Shown: positions 24,208 to 32,674 of the stretch, piece by piece
How the letters are laid out: the number at the start of each line of letters is the position of its first letter
Numbering within the stretch: the first letter of the stretch is position 1
DNA from: Qipengyuania mesophila
GTDB lineage: Bacteria > Pseudomonadota > Alphaproteobacteria > Sphingomonadales > Sphingomonadaceae
Direction of reading: 5' to 3'
Assembly: GCF_019711655.1 (NCBI RefSeq)
Contig: NZ_JAIGNU010000001.1
Location: forward strand, 434,001 to 498,000
DNA length: 64,000 bases
Made by a program: the position numbers and the translations under genes
Notes under the pieces: model-generated
What the model was told of the DNA's origin: nothing
Seen by the model: the letters and a program-made list of their open reading frames with translations, nothing else
Databases searched by the model: none

Positions 24208-24902
24208 TATTGCAGTCCTTCTTCGGTCTCGTCCGTTCCCCCCTCGGGAGCGGAAAGTTCGTGTGCGGGTGCCATCGCCGCGACCTCGGTGGCGGGGGCG
24301 ATCTCGAACGGCGCGGCGAGCTTGGCCGAAGCCAGCGCGCCAGCGGGAATCTCGATATTCCCGCCGCCAATGAAATAGCCGATCAGCCCGATCGGGATGG
24401 GCGAGGCAGCCGAGGCGACATTGAGGGCATGGACGGTGCCCATGCGGTCCTTGCCTTCGGCGGTCTCGAGCAGCTCCATGCTGCGCAGTTTCAGCTCGCG
24501 TCCGTCGACGGTGAGGTAGCGCGCGGCGAGGACAAGCTCGCCTGCGGCGCCCATGCCGCCCGCTTTCTTGGCATGGACGACCTCGCCGATGCCCTCCGCA
24601 CCTGCCGGCACCACTTCGGTTCCGTCGATCACGATCGGCTCGGCGAGGCGGATGCGGTAGCTGTCGAGCGACTTGCTGGTCTTGCTGCCGAGCGGCTCGA
24701 GGATTTCGATCACCACCGGCGTCAATTTTTCGACTACGATCCGCTCAGCCGGTGTTTCCATGACGGCGGGCTCGCGCGGCATTTCCGCTGTTGCAGCCGC
24801 ACCCTCCGCTGCGACGGATTGTGCGCGCGCGGAAGCCGGCGCGACCAAGCCGGAGCCAACGACGAAGGCGACGGCCAGCAGGCCGACAGCACATCTTTTC
24901 AT
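24207..24902 (-). CDS. Secreted hypothetical protein
   Basis: A 231-residue exported protein with a signal peptide (about 1-28, ending ASARAQS). The mature part is a beta-rich domain from about residue 50 to 200 containing VVIEILEPLGSKTSKSLDSY and RLAEPIVIDGTEVVPAGAEG, the pattern of a conjugation/pilus-like TrbI or outer-membrane assembly beta domain in very general form. A hydrophobic Gly-rich stretch (IGLIGYFIGGG) near 170 could touch the membrane. I do not recognise the family. It is coupled to the DUF2846-like gene; the two may form one envelope module. Confidence 0.7.
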   Translation of the reverse strand: MKRCAVGLLAVAFVVGSGLVAPASARAQSVAAEGAAATAEMPREPAVMETPAERIVVEKLTPVVIEILEPLGSKTSKSLDSYRIRLAEPIVIDGTEVVPAGAEGIGEVVHAKKAGGMGAAGELVLAARYLTVDGRELKLRSMELLETAEGKDRMGTVHALNVASAASPIPIGLIGYFIGGGNIEIPAGALASAKLAAPFEIAPATEVAAMAPAHELSAPEGGTDETEEGLQ

Positions 24903-24976
24903 TTTGGAGGAGGTTCCCGATTCCCTGTTTCGCCCTGAAATACCACGGGCGAAAATCGCGGCAATACGGAAAAACG

Positions 24977-26797
24977 CTAATCCACCTCGAACAGATCGGC
25001 CAGTTGTTCGATGATCGTGCCGCCCAGTTGTTCGACATCCATGATCGTCACCGAACGTTTGTAGTAACGGGTGACGTCATGACCGATGCCGATCGCGGCG
25101 AGTTGCACCGGTGACTGCTTCTCGATCCAGTCGATCACCTTCCTGAGGTGCCCTTCGAGATAGCCCGCCTGGTTGACCGATAGCGTGCTGTCGTCGACCG
25201 GCGCGCCGTCGGAAATGACCATCAGGATGCGACGATCCTCTGGCCGGCGGAGCAAGCGGTCGTGCGCCCAGAGCAGCGCCTCGCCGTCGATATTTTCCTT
25301 GAGCAGACCCTCGCGCATCATCAGGCCGAGATTGCGGCGCGCGCGGCGCCAGGGCTCGTCGGCCTGCTTGTAGAGGATGTGCCTGAGGTCGTTGAGCCGA
25401 CCGGGATTGGCCGGGCGGCCGTCGGCGAGCCACATCTCGCGGCTCTGCCCGCCCTTCCAGGCGCGGGTGGTGAAGCCGAGGATTTCGGTCTTCACCCCGC
25501 AGCGTTCGAGCGTGCGCGCGAGAATGTCGGCGCTGATCGCGGCGATGCTGATCGGCCGCCCGCGCATACTGCCCGAATTGTCGATCAGCAACGTGACCAC
25601 CGTGTCCTTGAACTCGGTGTCGCGTTCGATCTTGTAGCTGAGCGCATGGCCCGGACTGACGACGACGCGGGTCAGCCGCGCGGCATCGAGCAGGCCCTCT
25701 TCCTGGTCGAAATCCCAGCTGCGGTTCTGCTGCGCCATGAGGCGGCGCTGGAGCCGGTTGGCGAGCCGCGTGACCACGCCCTGCAGCCCCGCCAGCTGGC
25801 TGTCGAGATAGGCGCGCAACCGATCGAGTTCTTCGTTGTCGCACAGCTCGGGCGCCTCGACGACCTCGTCGAACTTGGCCGTATAGGCTTTGTACTCGAA
25901 GGTTTCGGGCAGGTCGGTCCACGGGCGGTTGGGGCGGACCGGCTGCATGCCTTCCTCGCCCTCGTCCGAAGGATCGCCGTCGGCCATCTGCTGCTCGCCG
26001 TCGACCTCCTGGTCGGCATCGCCATCGGCCTCGCCGTCGGTCACCTCGCTGCGCGCGTCGGCGGCCTGCGGCTCGGCTGCGCCCTCGTCCTCCTCGTCGC
26101 TGTCCTGGTCCTCGGGGTTCTCGCCCTCGTCCTCCTCGCCATCCTCGGCATCGGTGGCCTCGGGATTGTCGGGCAGCGTCAGTTCGAGATGCCGCAGCAT
26201 GTCGAGCGTCAGGTCCTGGAAAGCACGCTGGTCATCGAGCGCATCGGCGAGCCCGTCCATGTCGGTGCCGATCTTGGCGAGAATGTCGTCGCGCACCAGA
26301 TCCACCCCGGCCCTTGCGCGGTCGGGAACCGCCTCGCCGGTCACCGCCTCGCGCAGCATCAGCGAGAGCGCGGTCGCGAGCGGTACCTGGCTCGCCTCGT
26401 CGGCACGCACGATCGCATCCGAAGCGGTGCGCAGTTCGACCGCGGAGTTCAGATTGTCGCGAATGCCCGCATAGCGATTCGACCCGATCGCCTCGTAACG
26501 GACCTGCTCGATCGCATCGTAGCAGGCGCGCGCGATCGGTTCGGGCGGCGCCCCCTTGGCATGGAGCTTCTCGTTATGGTGCCGCAGCCTCAGGGCGAAG
26601 CTGTCGGCGAAACCACGCGCCTCGGTCGCCTGCTCGCGGGGCAGATTGCGCCCCGGCAGCGGGACGCGGAAGTTCTTGCCGTTCTGCGCCGGCGCATCCG
26701 CGCTCCACGCGACCTCGACCTCGGGCTCGTGCGCGAGCGCGCGGGCCGCGCCGGTCAGCGCCTGCTTGAAGCGGTCGAGAGGGGTCTGGTCGGTCAC
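24977..26797 (-). CDS. cobT: Cobaltochelatase subunit CobT
   Basis: A 606-residue subunit of the aerobic (CobNST) cobaltochelatase, which inserts cobalt into hydrogenobyrinate diamide for vitamin B12. The N-terminal half carries the CobT domain, a very acidic Glu/Asp linker occupies about 205-295, and the C-terminal von Willebrand A domain has the metal motif DNSGSM and SDGAPVDDS. The start is a GTG (26797) directly after the transaldolase TAA stop. Neither cobN nor cobS is in the window. As a CobT-type protein it could also serve another AAA+ CobS-like partner. Confidence 0.94.
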   Translation of the reverse strand: MTDQTPLDRFKQALTGAARALAHEPEVEVAWSADAPAQNGKNFRVPLPGRNLPREQATEARGFADSFALRLRHHNEKLHAKGAPPEPIARACYDAIEQVRYEAIGSNRYAGIRDNLNSAVELRTASDAIVRADEASQVPLATALSLMLREAVTGEAVPDRARAGVDLVRDDILAKIGTDMDGLADALDDQRAFQDLTLDMLRHLELTLPDNPEATDAEDGEEDEGENPEDQDSDEEDEGAAEPQAADARSEVTDGEADGDADQEVDGEQQMADGDPSDEGEEGMQPVRPNRPWTDLPETFEYKAYTAKFDEVVEAPELCDNEELDRLRAYLDSQLAGLQGVVTRLANRLQRRLMAQQNRSWDFDQEEGLLDAARLTRVVVSPGHALSYKIERDTEFKDTVVTLLIDNSGSMRGRPISIAAISADILARTLERCGVKTEILGFTTRAWKGGQSREMWLADGRPANPGRLNDLRHILYKQADEPWRRARRNLGLMMREGLLKENIDGEALLWAHDRLLRRPEDRRILMVISDGAPVDDSTLSVNQAGYLEGHLRKVIDWIEKQSPVQLAAIGIGHDVTRYYKRSVTIMDVEQLGGTIIEQLADLFEVD

Positions 26798-27460
26798 TTA
26801 GGCGGTCGGGATGCTCTGGCCGGTGGTTTCCCAGTCCTTGAGGAAGCCCTCGATACCCTTGTCGGTCAGGACATGCTTGAACAGGCCCTTGATCACCGCG
26901 GGCGGCATGGTGGCGACGTCGGCACCGATGCGCGCGCTTTCGAGCACATGGACCGGGTTGCGCACGCTGGCGACGAGGATCTCGGTCGAGAACGCCGGAT
27001 AGTTGTCGTAGATCAGGCGGATGTCTCGGATCAGCGCCATGCCGTCGAAGCCGTTGTCATCGTGGCGGCCGACAAAAGGCGACACGAAAGTCGCGCCCGC
27101 CTTGGCGGCGAGCAGCGCCTGGTTGGCCGAGAAGCACAGCGTCACATTGACCATGGTGCCGTCGCCGGTGAGCTTCTTGCAGGTCTTGAGACCGTCGATG
27201 GTCAGCGGCACCTTGATGCAGACATTGTCGGCGATCTTGCGCAGCGTTTCCGCCTCTTTCATCATTGTCTCGTGATCGAGCGCGACCACTTCGGCGCTGA
27301 CCGGCCCATCGACGATGCCGCAGATCTCCTTGGTCACTTCCATGAAGTCGCGGCCCGACTTGGCAATCAGCGAAGGGTTGGTGGTGACGCCGTCGAGCAG
27401 GCCGGTCTCGGCCAGTTCCCTGATGTCGGCGATGTCTGCGGTGTCGACGAAGAATTTCAT
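26798..27460 (-). CDS. fsa: Transaldolase, fructose-6-phosphate aldolase subfamily
   Basis: A 220-residue class I aldolase of the small transaldolase (TalC/FSA) group. It opens [20 protein letters not shown]; the Schiff-base Lys83 is in [24 protein letters not shown] and the C-terminal helix [10 protein letters not shown] are family-typical. The enzyme moves dihydroxyacetone units in the pentose phosphate pathway, or cleaves fructose-6-phosphate. Its TAA abuts the GTG of cobT. The start at 27460 fits the family N-terminus; longer upstream frame is not homologous. Confidence 0.95.
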   Translation of the reverse strand: MKFFVDTADIADIRELAETGLLDGVTTNPSLIAKSGRDFMEVTKEICGIVDGPVSAEVVALDHETMMKEAETLRKIADNVCIKVPLTIDGLKTCKKLTGDGTMVNVTLCFSANQALLAAKAGATFVSPFVGRHDDNGFDGMALIRDIRLIYDNYPAFSTEILVASVRNPVHVLESARIGADVATMPPAVIKGLFKHVLTDKGIEGFLKDWETTGQSIPTA

Positions 27461-27514
27461 GATGGCTCCCGAATCCGGATAGGCGAAGTCTGCGCTCGCC
27501 CCTATGCGATTGGC

Positions 27515-28168
27515 ATGTTCAGAACCAGTCGCTTCGTTGCAACCTTCCTTGCCGGTCTCGCGGCAGCATGGCAACCGGCTGCCGCGCATGCCGCCGAGGA
27601 CGAGACGCAGCTCTGGCTGATGTTCGATAGCTCGATGCCGCTCGACGCGCATACCGACCTGTCCTTCCTCGTCATGCCGCGCTTCCGCGATGCCTCACGC
27701 GGGCAGGACCAGCTGATCCTCCGCATGGCGGTGGATCATGAGCTGTCCGATGCGGTCAGCCTCGGTGGCGGGCTGACCTATGTCATCGGCCCCGAGAGCT
27801 TCCGTCCCTATCAGCAGGTGCAGCTGTCGCATGGCGACGTCTCGCTGCGCTTTCGGCTCGAGGAGATCACCGGCGGCGGAGTCGACAGGATGGGCCTGCG
27901 CGAACGCGTGCAGCTCCGGTACCGGACCGACCTCGGCGGCGACACCAGCCTCAGCCTGTCGGGCGAGTGGATCGACGCGGTGCGCTCGGAAAATCGCGAC
28001 ACCCTGCCCGCGCGCGACCAATGGCGCACGGCAGCAAGTCTGAAGCATGACTTCGACCAGCATTTCCACGCCGGGTTCGGCTACACGCTGATCATCGCGC
28101 CCGCGCGCGAGGGATTGCCCACGCGGCACATCCATGCCCCGCTCCTTTCCGCGGGCTGGAGCTTCTAG
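27515..28168 (+). CDS. DUF2490 domain outer-membrane protein
   Basis: A 217-residue exported protein with a signal peptide ending AHAA near 27. The mature part is a string of amphipathic strands: [32 protein letters not shown] and ending LSAGWSF with a terminal aromatic, the signature of an outer-membrane beta barrel. This is the DUF2490 layout. It is divergent from the transaldolase gene by 54 bp. Its stop shares CTAG with the convergent DUF4197 gene. Function unknown. Confidence 0.85.
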   Translation: MFRTSRFVATFLAGLAAAWQPAAAHAAEDETQLWLMFDSSMPLDAHTDLSFLVMPRFRDASRGQDQLILRMAVDHELSDAVSLGGGLTYVIGPESFRPYQQVQLSHGDVSLRFRLEEITGGGVDRMGLRERVQLRYRTDLGGDTSLSLSGEWIDAVRSENRDTLPARDQWRTAASLKHDFDQHFHAGFGYTLIIAPAREGLPTRHIHAPLLSAGWSF

Positions 28169-28860
28169 AGGCGCGCGCCGGCGCCGAAGACGCCGATGAT
28201 CAGCGGGTCGCGCGTCGCCTCGGGATCGGCGCGAATGCCGGCCTCCTCGGCGCCGATCTCGCGCCAGATCGTGTCGTCGATATTGGTCGCGAAGCGGCTG
28301 GTCGCGCCGGCCACGTCGACCCCGGTGAGGCCGCGCAGCAGCTCGCCGACCAGCGGATCGCTGGCGACGCGCATCGCGCTGCCGAGTTCGGGCACCATCG
28401 CTTCGACCAGCGTCGTTCCCATCGACCCGCGCAGGAAGCTGGTCGCCGCAGTTGGGCCGCCGCGCACGAGGTCGATGGCGTTCTGGATGCCGATCGTGCG
28501 TACCGCCTCGGTCACCAGCGGGGCGGCGCGTTCGGCACCTTCATAGGCGATGTCGCCGAAGGCGTTCTCCAGCCGGCTCTTGAACAGGGCAGAGGTGAGG
28601 ATGCGGCTCAGCACGTCACCGCGCGTGCCGAGGAGGTTGCCGAGGCCCAGCTGGGCGACCTGCTGGTCCCAGAAACCGTCGCCCTGCAGCATGCGGGCAA
28701 AAGCGCGCTCGCTCGAAAGGAACAGGATCCGCTGCACCGCATCGACCAGGCCGAATCCGCCGAGGCCGGTGCAGCCGGGGAGCGCCAGCGCCGCGCTGCC
28801 GAGCGACAGTCCGCCCAGGAATGCGCGGCGGCCGGTGGGTCGTTCGAGAATTTGGGTCAT
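28165..28860 (-). CDS. DUF4197 protein with twin-arginine lipoprotein signal
   Basis: A 231-residue exported protein. The N-terminus has a twin-arginine motif GRRAFLGG followed by a hydrophobic stretch and lipobox-like LPGC, so it is likely exported folded by Tat and lipidated. The remainder is helical and contains YEGAERAAPLVTEAVRTIG and GPTAATSFLRGSM, the DUF4197 core. It converges with the DUF2490 gene, sharing CTAG. The ATG at 28860 is preferred; a longer frame upstream lacks the signal. Function unknown. Confidence 0.83.
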   Translation of the reverse strand: MTQILERPTGRRAFLGGLSLGSAALALPGCTGLGGFGLVDAVQRILFLSSERAFARMLQGDGFWDQQVAQLGLGNLLGTRGDVLSRILTSALFKSRLENAFGDIAYEGAERAAPLVTEAVRTIGIQNAIDLVRGGPTAATSFLRGSMGTTLVEAMVPELGSAMRVASDPLVGELLRGLTGVDVAGATSRFATNIDDTIWREIGAEEAGIRADPEATRDPLIIGVFGAGARL

Positions 28861-28925
28861 ATCGTTGCTCCTCACTGCATCCCACCCTTGTTTCCGCTGC
28901 CTCGCGCCGCCCATATGGCCGGGCC

Positions 28926-31091
28926 ATGAACCGCGTGCGCTGCCTCATTCTCAATGCCGCCCTCGGCCCCTTGGACTACAAGGTGCCCGAAGGTGTGGCG
29001 GTCGAGCCCGGATCGGTGGTCGAATGCCCGCTGGGGCCGCGCACCGTGATCGGGATCGTCTGGGAAGCTGAACGGCTACCCGGGACCGAGGTTCCGGTCG
29101 AGAAGCTGCGGAATTTGCGCGCGGTTTTGCCCGTGCCGTCGCTCTCGGCGCCGCTGCGCCGCCTGATCGAGTGGACCGCCGACTATTACGTCGCACCGCT
29201 GGCGAGCGTGGCGCGCATGGCGCTGAGCTCGGGCGGCGCGCTCAAGGGCCCGGCGACGATGACCGAGTACCGCCTGACCGGCGGCCTGCCCGAGCGAATG
29301 ACCCCGCAGCGGATGGCGGCGATCGAGGCGCTCGACGGCGAACAGGCCAATATCCGCGAGTTGGCGGGGATCGCGGGCGTGTCCGAAGGCGTGCTGCGCG
29401 GCCTCGTCAATCACGGCGTGCTCGAACCGGTCGAGGTCGATTGCGACCGGCCCTACGACCGCGCGCGACCCGATTTCGCGCATGTTGAACTCAGCGCCGC
29501 GCAGGCCGAGGCCTCGGCGACTTTTGCAGCCGCTGTGCGCGAGGCCGCATTCGCCCCCTTCCTGCTCGACGGGGTGACCGGCTCGGGCAAGACCGAGACC
29601 TATTTCGAACCCGTCGCCGAGGCGCTGCGGATGGGGCGCCAGGTGCTGGTGCTGCTGCCGGAAATCGCGCTGACCGAGAATTTCCTCCACCGCTTCGAGG
29701 AGCGCTTCGGCGCGGCGCCCGTGCTGTGGCACAGCTCGCTCAAGTCGACCGAGCGGCGGCGCGCCTGGCGCGCGGTGGCGCAAGGGACCGCGCAGGTCGT
29801 GGTCGGCGCGCGCTCGGCGCTGTTCCTGCCCTTCGCCAAGCTCGGGCTGATCGTGGTCGACGAGGCGCATGAGACCAGCTTCAAGCAGGAGGATGGCGTG
29901 CGCTACAATGCGCGCGACGTTGCGGTGATGCGCGGGTATTTCGAAGGCGTGCCGGTGGTGCTCGCCAGCGCCACCCCCGCGCTCGAGAGCCTGCAGATGG
30001 CCGAGAGCGGGGTCTATGCGAAGGTCGACCTGCCGAGCCGCTTCGGCGGCGCCGAACTGCCCGCCATCGACACGATCGACCTGACCGAGGAGAAGCCGCC
30101 GCACGGCATGTGGCTGGCGCAAAGGCTTGTCGACGGGATCGAGCAGCGGCTCGAACGCGGCGAGCAATCGCTGCTGTTCCTCAACCGCCGCGGCTACGCA
30201 CCGCTGACTTTGTGCCGCAATTGCGGCTTCCGCTACCAATGCCCCAATTGCAGCGCCTGGCTGGTCGAGCACCGCTTCACCCGCCGGCTCGCCTGCCACC
30301 ATTGCGGGCACGAGGCCCCGGCCCCGCAGGCCTGCACCGAATGCGGCGAGCCCGATTGCCTTGTTGCCTGCGGCCCCGGCGTGGAGCGAATAGCCGACGA
30401 GGTCGCCGAGCGACTGCCGCAGGCGCGCGTCTTCGTCGCCACCTCGGACACGCTCAATTCGCCGGGTCGCGCGGCCGAATTCATCGCCGCGGTCGAGGCG
30501 CGCGAGGTCGATGTCATTGTCGGCACGCAGCTCGTCACCAAGGGGTTCCACTTTCCCGAGCTGACGCTGGTCGGCGTGGTCGATGCCGATCTAGGGCTTG
30601 AAGGCGGCGATCTGCGCGCGGGCGAGCGGACCTACCAGCAGGTCGCGCAGGTCGCAGGGCGTGCGGGGCGCGGCTCGAAGCCGGGCGAAGTGCTGATCCA
30701 GACCCGCCACCCCGAAGCGCCGGTGATCGCGGCCTTGGCCGCCGGGGATCGCGATGCCTTCTATTCGGCCGAGACCGAGATGCGGCGTGAGGCGGGTGCG
30801 CCGCCCTTCGGCCGCTGGGCGGCGATCATCATCTCGTCGGAGGACGATGCCGAGGCGCGCGAAGCGGCCAACCGGCTGGGCGCCTTCCGCCCGCAGGTGG
30901 AGGAATGCCTGATCCTCGGCCCCGCCCCCGCGCCGATGGCGCTGCTGCGCGGCCGCTATCGATATCGCTTCCTCATCAACGCGCGCAGAAGCGTGCAATT
31001 ACAGGAGGTTATTTGCGGTTGGCTGCGCCAGGTCGACCACCCGCCCGGCGTGCGCGTGGCGGTGGACGTCGACCCTTACAGCTTCGTCTAG
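28926..31091 (+). CDS. priA: Primosomal protein N' (replication restart helicase PriA)
   Basis: A 721-residue DNA helicase that reloads the replisome at collapsed forks. The N-terminal DNA-binding domain (1-110) is followed by a superfamily 2 helicase core: Walker A GVTGSGKTE near 216, DEAH box near 311. The eight-cysteine zinc insertion (CRNCGFRYQCPNC and CHHCG, CTEC) lies near 429-476, and motif VI GRAGRG near 580. All expected motifs are present. It begins 65 bp after the divergent DUF4197 start. Its stop shares CTAG with the opposite OmpA-type gene. Confidence 0.97.
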   Translation: MNRVRCLILNAALGPLDYKVPEGVAVEPGSVVECPLGPRTVIGIVWEAERLPGTEVPVEKLRNLRAVLPVPSLSAPLRRLIEWTADYYVAPLASVARMALSSGGALKGPATMTEYRLTGGLPERMTPQRMAAIEALDGEQANIRELAGIAGVSEGVLRGLVNHGVLEPVEVDCDRPYDRARPDFAHVELSAAQAEASATFAAAVREAAFAPFLLDGVTGSGKTETYFEPVAEALRMGRQVLVLLPEIALTENFLHRFEERFGAAPVLWHSSLKSTERRRAWRAVAQGTAQVVVGARSALFLPFAKLGLIVVDEAHETSFKQEDGVRYNARDVAVMRGYFEGVPVVLASATPALESLQMAESGVYAKVDLPSRFGGAELPAIDTIDLTEEKPPHGMWLAQRLVDGIEQRLERGEQSLLFLNRRGYAPLTLCRNCGFRYQCPNCSAWLVEHRFTRRLACHHCGHEAPAPQACTECGEPDCLVACGPGVERIADEVAERLPQARVFVATSDTLNSPGRAAEFIAAVEAREVDVIVGTQLVTKGFHFPELTLVGVVDADLGLEGGDLRAGERTYQQVAQVAGRAGRGSKPGEVLIQTRHPEAPVIAALAAGDRDAFYSAETEMRREAGAPPFGRWAAIIISSEDDAEAREAANRLGAFRPQVEECLILGPAPAPMALLRGRYRYRFLINARRSVQLQEVICGWLRQVDHPPGVRVAVDVDPYSFV

Positions 31092-31519
31092 TCCTGCTCG
31101 TAGAGGCTTGAATAGGGCCCGAAGCTCACCTCGACCCTGCGATTCTGCTCTTCGGGAACGCCTTCTGCCGTCGGAATGCGCAATCGCGACGCACCGAGAT
31201 TCTGCATCCGTATGTCATCGCTCGGAATGCCTCTCGCCTCGAGATACGTCCGTACCGTTCGCAGTCGCTTGTCGGCTACGAGGGGACTCTCACTCGTGTC
31301 GGTGTGTCCTGCAAGAAAGGTCGCGCTGCCTCCGCAGTTGTGGGCGGATGCGATTGCGTTGTCGAGAACCATCCGGCCTTTGGCGTCAATGAAACCCCGA
31401 TCATGGTCGAAGAAAACGAAGTAAGGTCCGGTCTCGCAGCTGAGAGCACGGATCGGTTGCGGCGTTCCCAAGGCAAAGCATCCTGCCAAGCCGACTGCCA
31501 ACCCGAGAACCATTCTCAT
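31088..31519 (-). CDS. Small OmpA-family protein
   Basis: A 143-residue exported protein: signal peptide of about 25 residues, then one OmpA C-terminal domain. The peptidoglycan-binding motif is present as LAGHTDTSESPLVADKRLRTVRTYL with NLGASRL and EEQNRRVEVSF. Such proteins bind diaminopimelate in the peptidoglycan. I use ATG 31519 because a GGGGG ribosome site precedes it; a GTG six codons earlier is less likely. Two cysteines flank the domain and could form a disulfide. It converges with priA over CTAG. Confidence 0.87.
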   Translation of the reverse strand: MRMVLGLAVGLAGCFALGTPQPIRALSCETGPYFVFFDHDRGFIDAKGRMVLDNAIASAHNCGGSATFLAGHTDTSESPLVADKRLRTVRTYLEARGIPSDDIRMQNLGASRLRIPTAEGVPEEQNRRVEVSFGPYSSLYEQD

Positions 31520-31576
31520 ATTGTATACCCCCTTCACAATATCGGCATGGACCGGACTGCTCCATCCAACAAGGTG

Positions 31577-32002
31577 CTAGTCCTGCTCGCCGTCATAGAC
31601 CGCGCGCGCGGCCTCGACCTTGCCGATATTGGCGATCGCCCAATTGCCCAGCCGCGCCACCGGGTCGCACAGCGACTTGCCGAGCGCGGTCAGCGCGTAG
31701 TCGACGCGCGGCGGGACACTGGGCGTCACCGCGCGGCTGACGAGGCCGTCGCGCTCCAGTCCGCGCAGCGTGCGCGTCAGCATGCGCTGCGAAATACCCG
31801 GTATCTCGCGCCGCAATTGATTGAACCGGCGCGAATCGTCGGTCAGCGCCATCACCACGCGCACCGACCATTTGTCGCCGACGCGGGCGAGGATGTCGTT
31901 CACCGCGGTGCATTGCGGGGCATCGTGAACCTCGAGGGTAACACCGGTGTTCCTATCGGACAGCAAAGTGCCTTCTTGCGCTGGTCGGGGTGCGGTTTCC
32001 AT
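31577..32002 (-). CDS. HxlR family transcriptional regulator
   Basis: A 141-residue winged-helix regulator. The HxlR domain is clear: CTAVNDILARVGDKWSVRVV, then RFNQLRREIPGISQRMLTRTLRGLERDGLV and YALTALGKSL. The single Cys near residue 31 is at the position used for redox or electrophile sensing in YodB/HypR relatives. It is divergent from an FMN azoreductase with only 41 bp between starts, the classical arrangement in which such a regulator controls a quinone- or azo-reductase. Regulation by oxidative or electrophile stress is inference. Confidence 0.9.
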   Translation of the reverse strand: METAPRPAQEGTLLSDRNTGVTLEVHDAPQCTAVNDILARVGDKWSVRVVMALTDDSRRFNQLRREIPGISQRMLTRTLRGLERDGLVSRAVTPSVPPRVDYALTALGKSLCDPVARLGNWAIANIGKVEAARAVYDGEQD

Positions 32003-32020
32003 ATGGCCTCCAGGTTATCG

Positions 32021-32031
32021 ATAGTAACTAT
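32021..32031. promoter_or_regulatory. Candidate HxlR operator
   Basis: ATAGTAACTAT is an 11-bp palindrome centred in the 41-bp gap between the hxlR-type gene and azoR. A binding site here would cover both promoters. The size is short for a winged-helix dimer; the flanks (GTTATCG) may extend it. Confidence 0.45.
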
Positions 32032-32043
32032 GGAGTTCCCCTC

Positions 32044-32640
32044 ATGCAAATCCTGCGTATCGACTCTTCGACCACCGGCGAGCAATCGATCAGCCGCAAG
32101 CTGACCGACGAGCTGGTCGCGCATTTCACCGCCAAGCACCCCGAAGCAAAGGTGGTCACCCGCGACCTCGTCGCCGAACCGCTGGCGCATATCGACCCGA
32201 TCACCACCAAGGCGATCCGCACCCCGCCCGAAACGCACGAGGAAGCGGTCAACGCCGCCTATCCGGCGGAACGTGCGGTGCTCGACGAATTCCTCGCCTC
32301 CGACATCGTGATCGTCGGCGCGCCGATGTACAATTTCTCGATCCCCAGCCAGCTCAAGGCCTGGCTTGACCGGCTCGGTGTGCCCGGCGTGACGTTCAAA
32401 TATTCTGAGAAGGGTCCTGAGGGTCTCGCTGGCGGGCGCAAGGTGGTGGTCGCCTCGGCACGCGGCGGCGAATATTCGACCGACCAGATGGCCGAGAACC
32501 AGGAAAGCCTGCTGACCACCTTCTTCGGCTTCATCGGGGTCAACGACCTCCACTTCGTCCGCGTCGAGAAGGCGGGCTTCGGTCCCGATGCGATCGCCGC
32601 GGGCATGGAGGCCGCGAAGCAGGAAATCGCCAAGCTGTAA
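32044..32640 (+). CDS. azoR: FMN-dependent NADH:quinone/azo oxidoreductase
   Basis: A 198-residue flavodoxin-fold enzyme of the AzoR type that reduces quinones and azo dyes by two electrons. The flavin loop is IDSSTTGEQSISRKLTDEL; PMYNFSIPSQLKAWLDR is the family signature; ARGG lies later. Two-electron reduction avoids semiquinone radicals, so it protects against electrophile stress. It faces the HxlR regulator and is followed 34 bp later by the photolyase gene, possibly one transcript. Confidence 0.93.
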   Translation: MQILRIDSSTTGEQSISRKLTDELVAHFTAKHPEAKVVTRDLVAEPLAHIDPITTKAIRTPPETHEEAVNAAYPAERAVLDEFLASDIVIVGAPMYNFSIPSQLKAWLDRLGVPGVTFKYSEKGPEGLAGGRKVVVASARGGEYSTDQMAENQESLLTTFFGFIGVNDLHFVRVEKAGFGPDAIAAGMEAAKQEIAKL

Positions 32641-32674
32641 GGCACCAAGGCAGGGCCGGTGCATTGGAGACGCA

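Noticed and set aside
25262-27514. Plus-strand open frame extending the DUF2490 gene upstream by about 750 codons
   Set aside because: It is antisense to cobT and transaldolase. The signal peptide at 27515 marks the true start.
26798-27652. Longer start for transaldolase
   Set aside because: The 64 extra residues are unrelated to the family, and [10 protein letters not shown] is the standard N-terminus.
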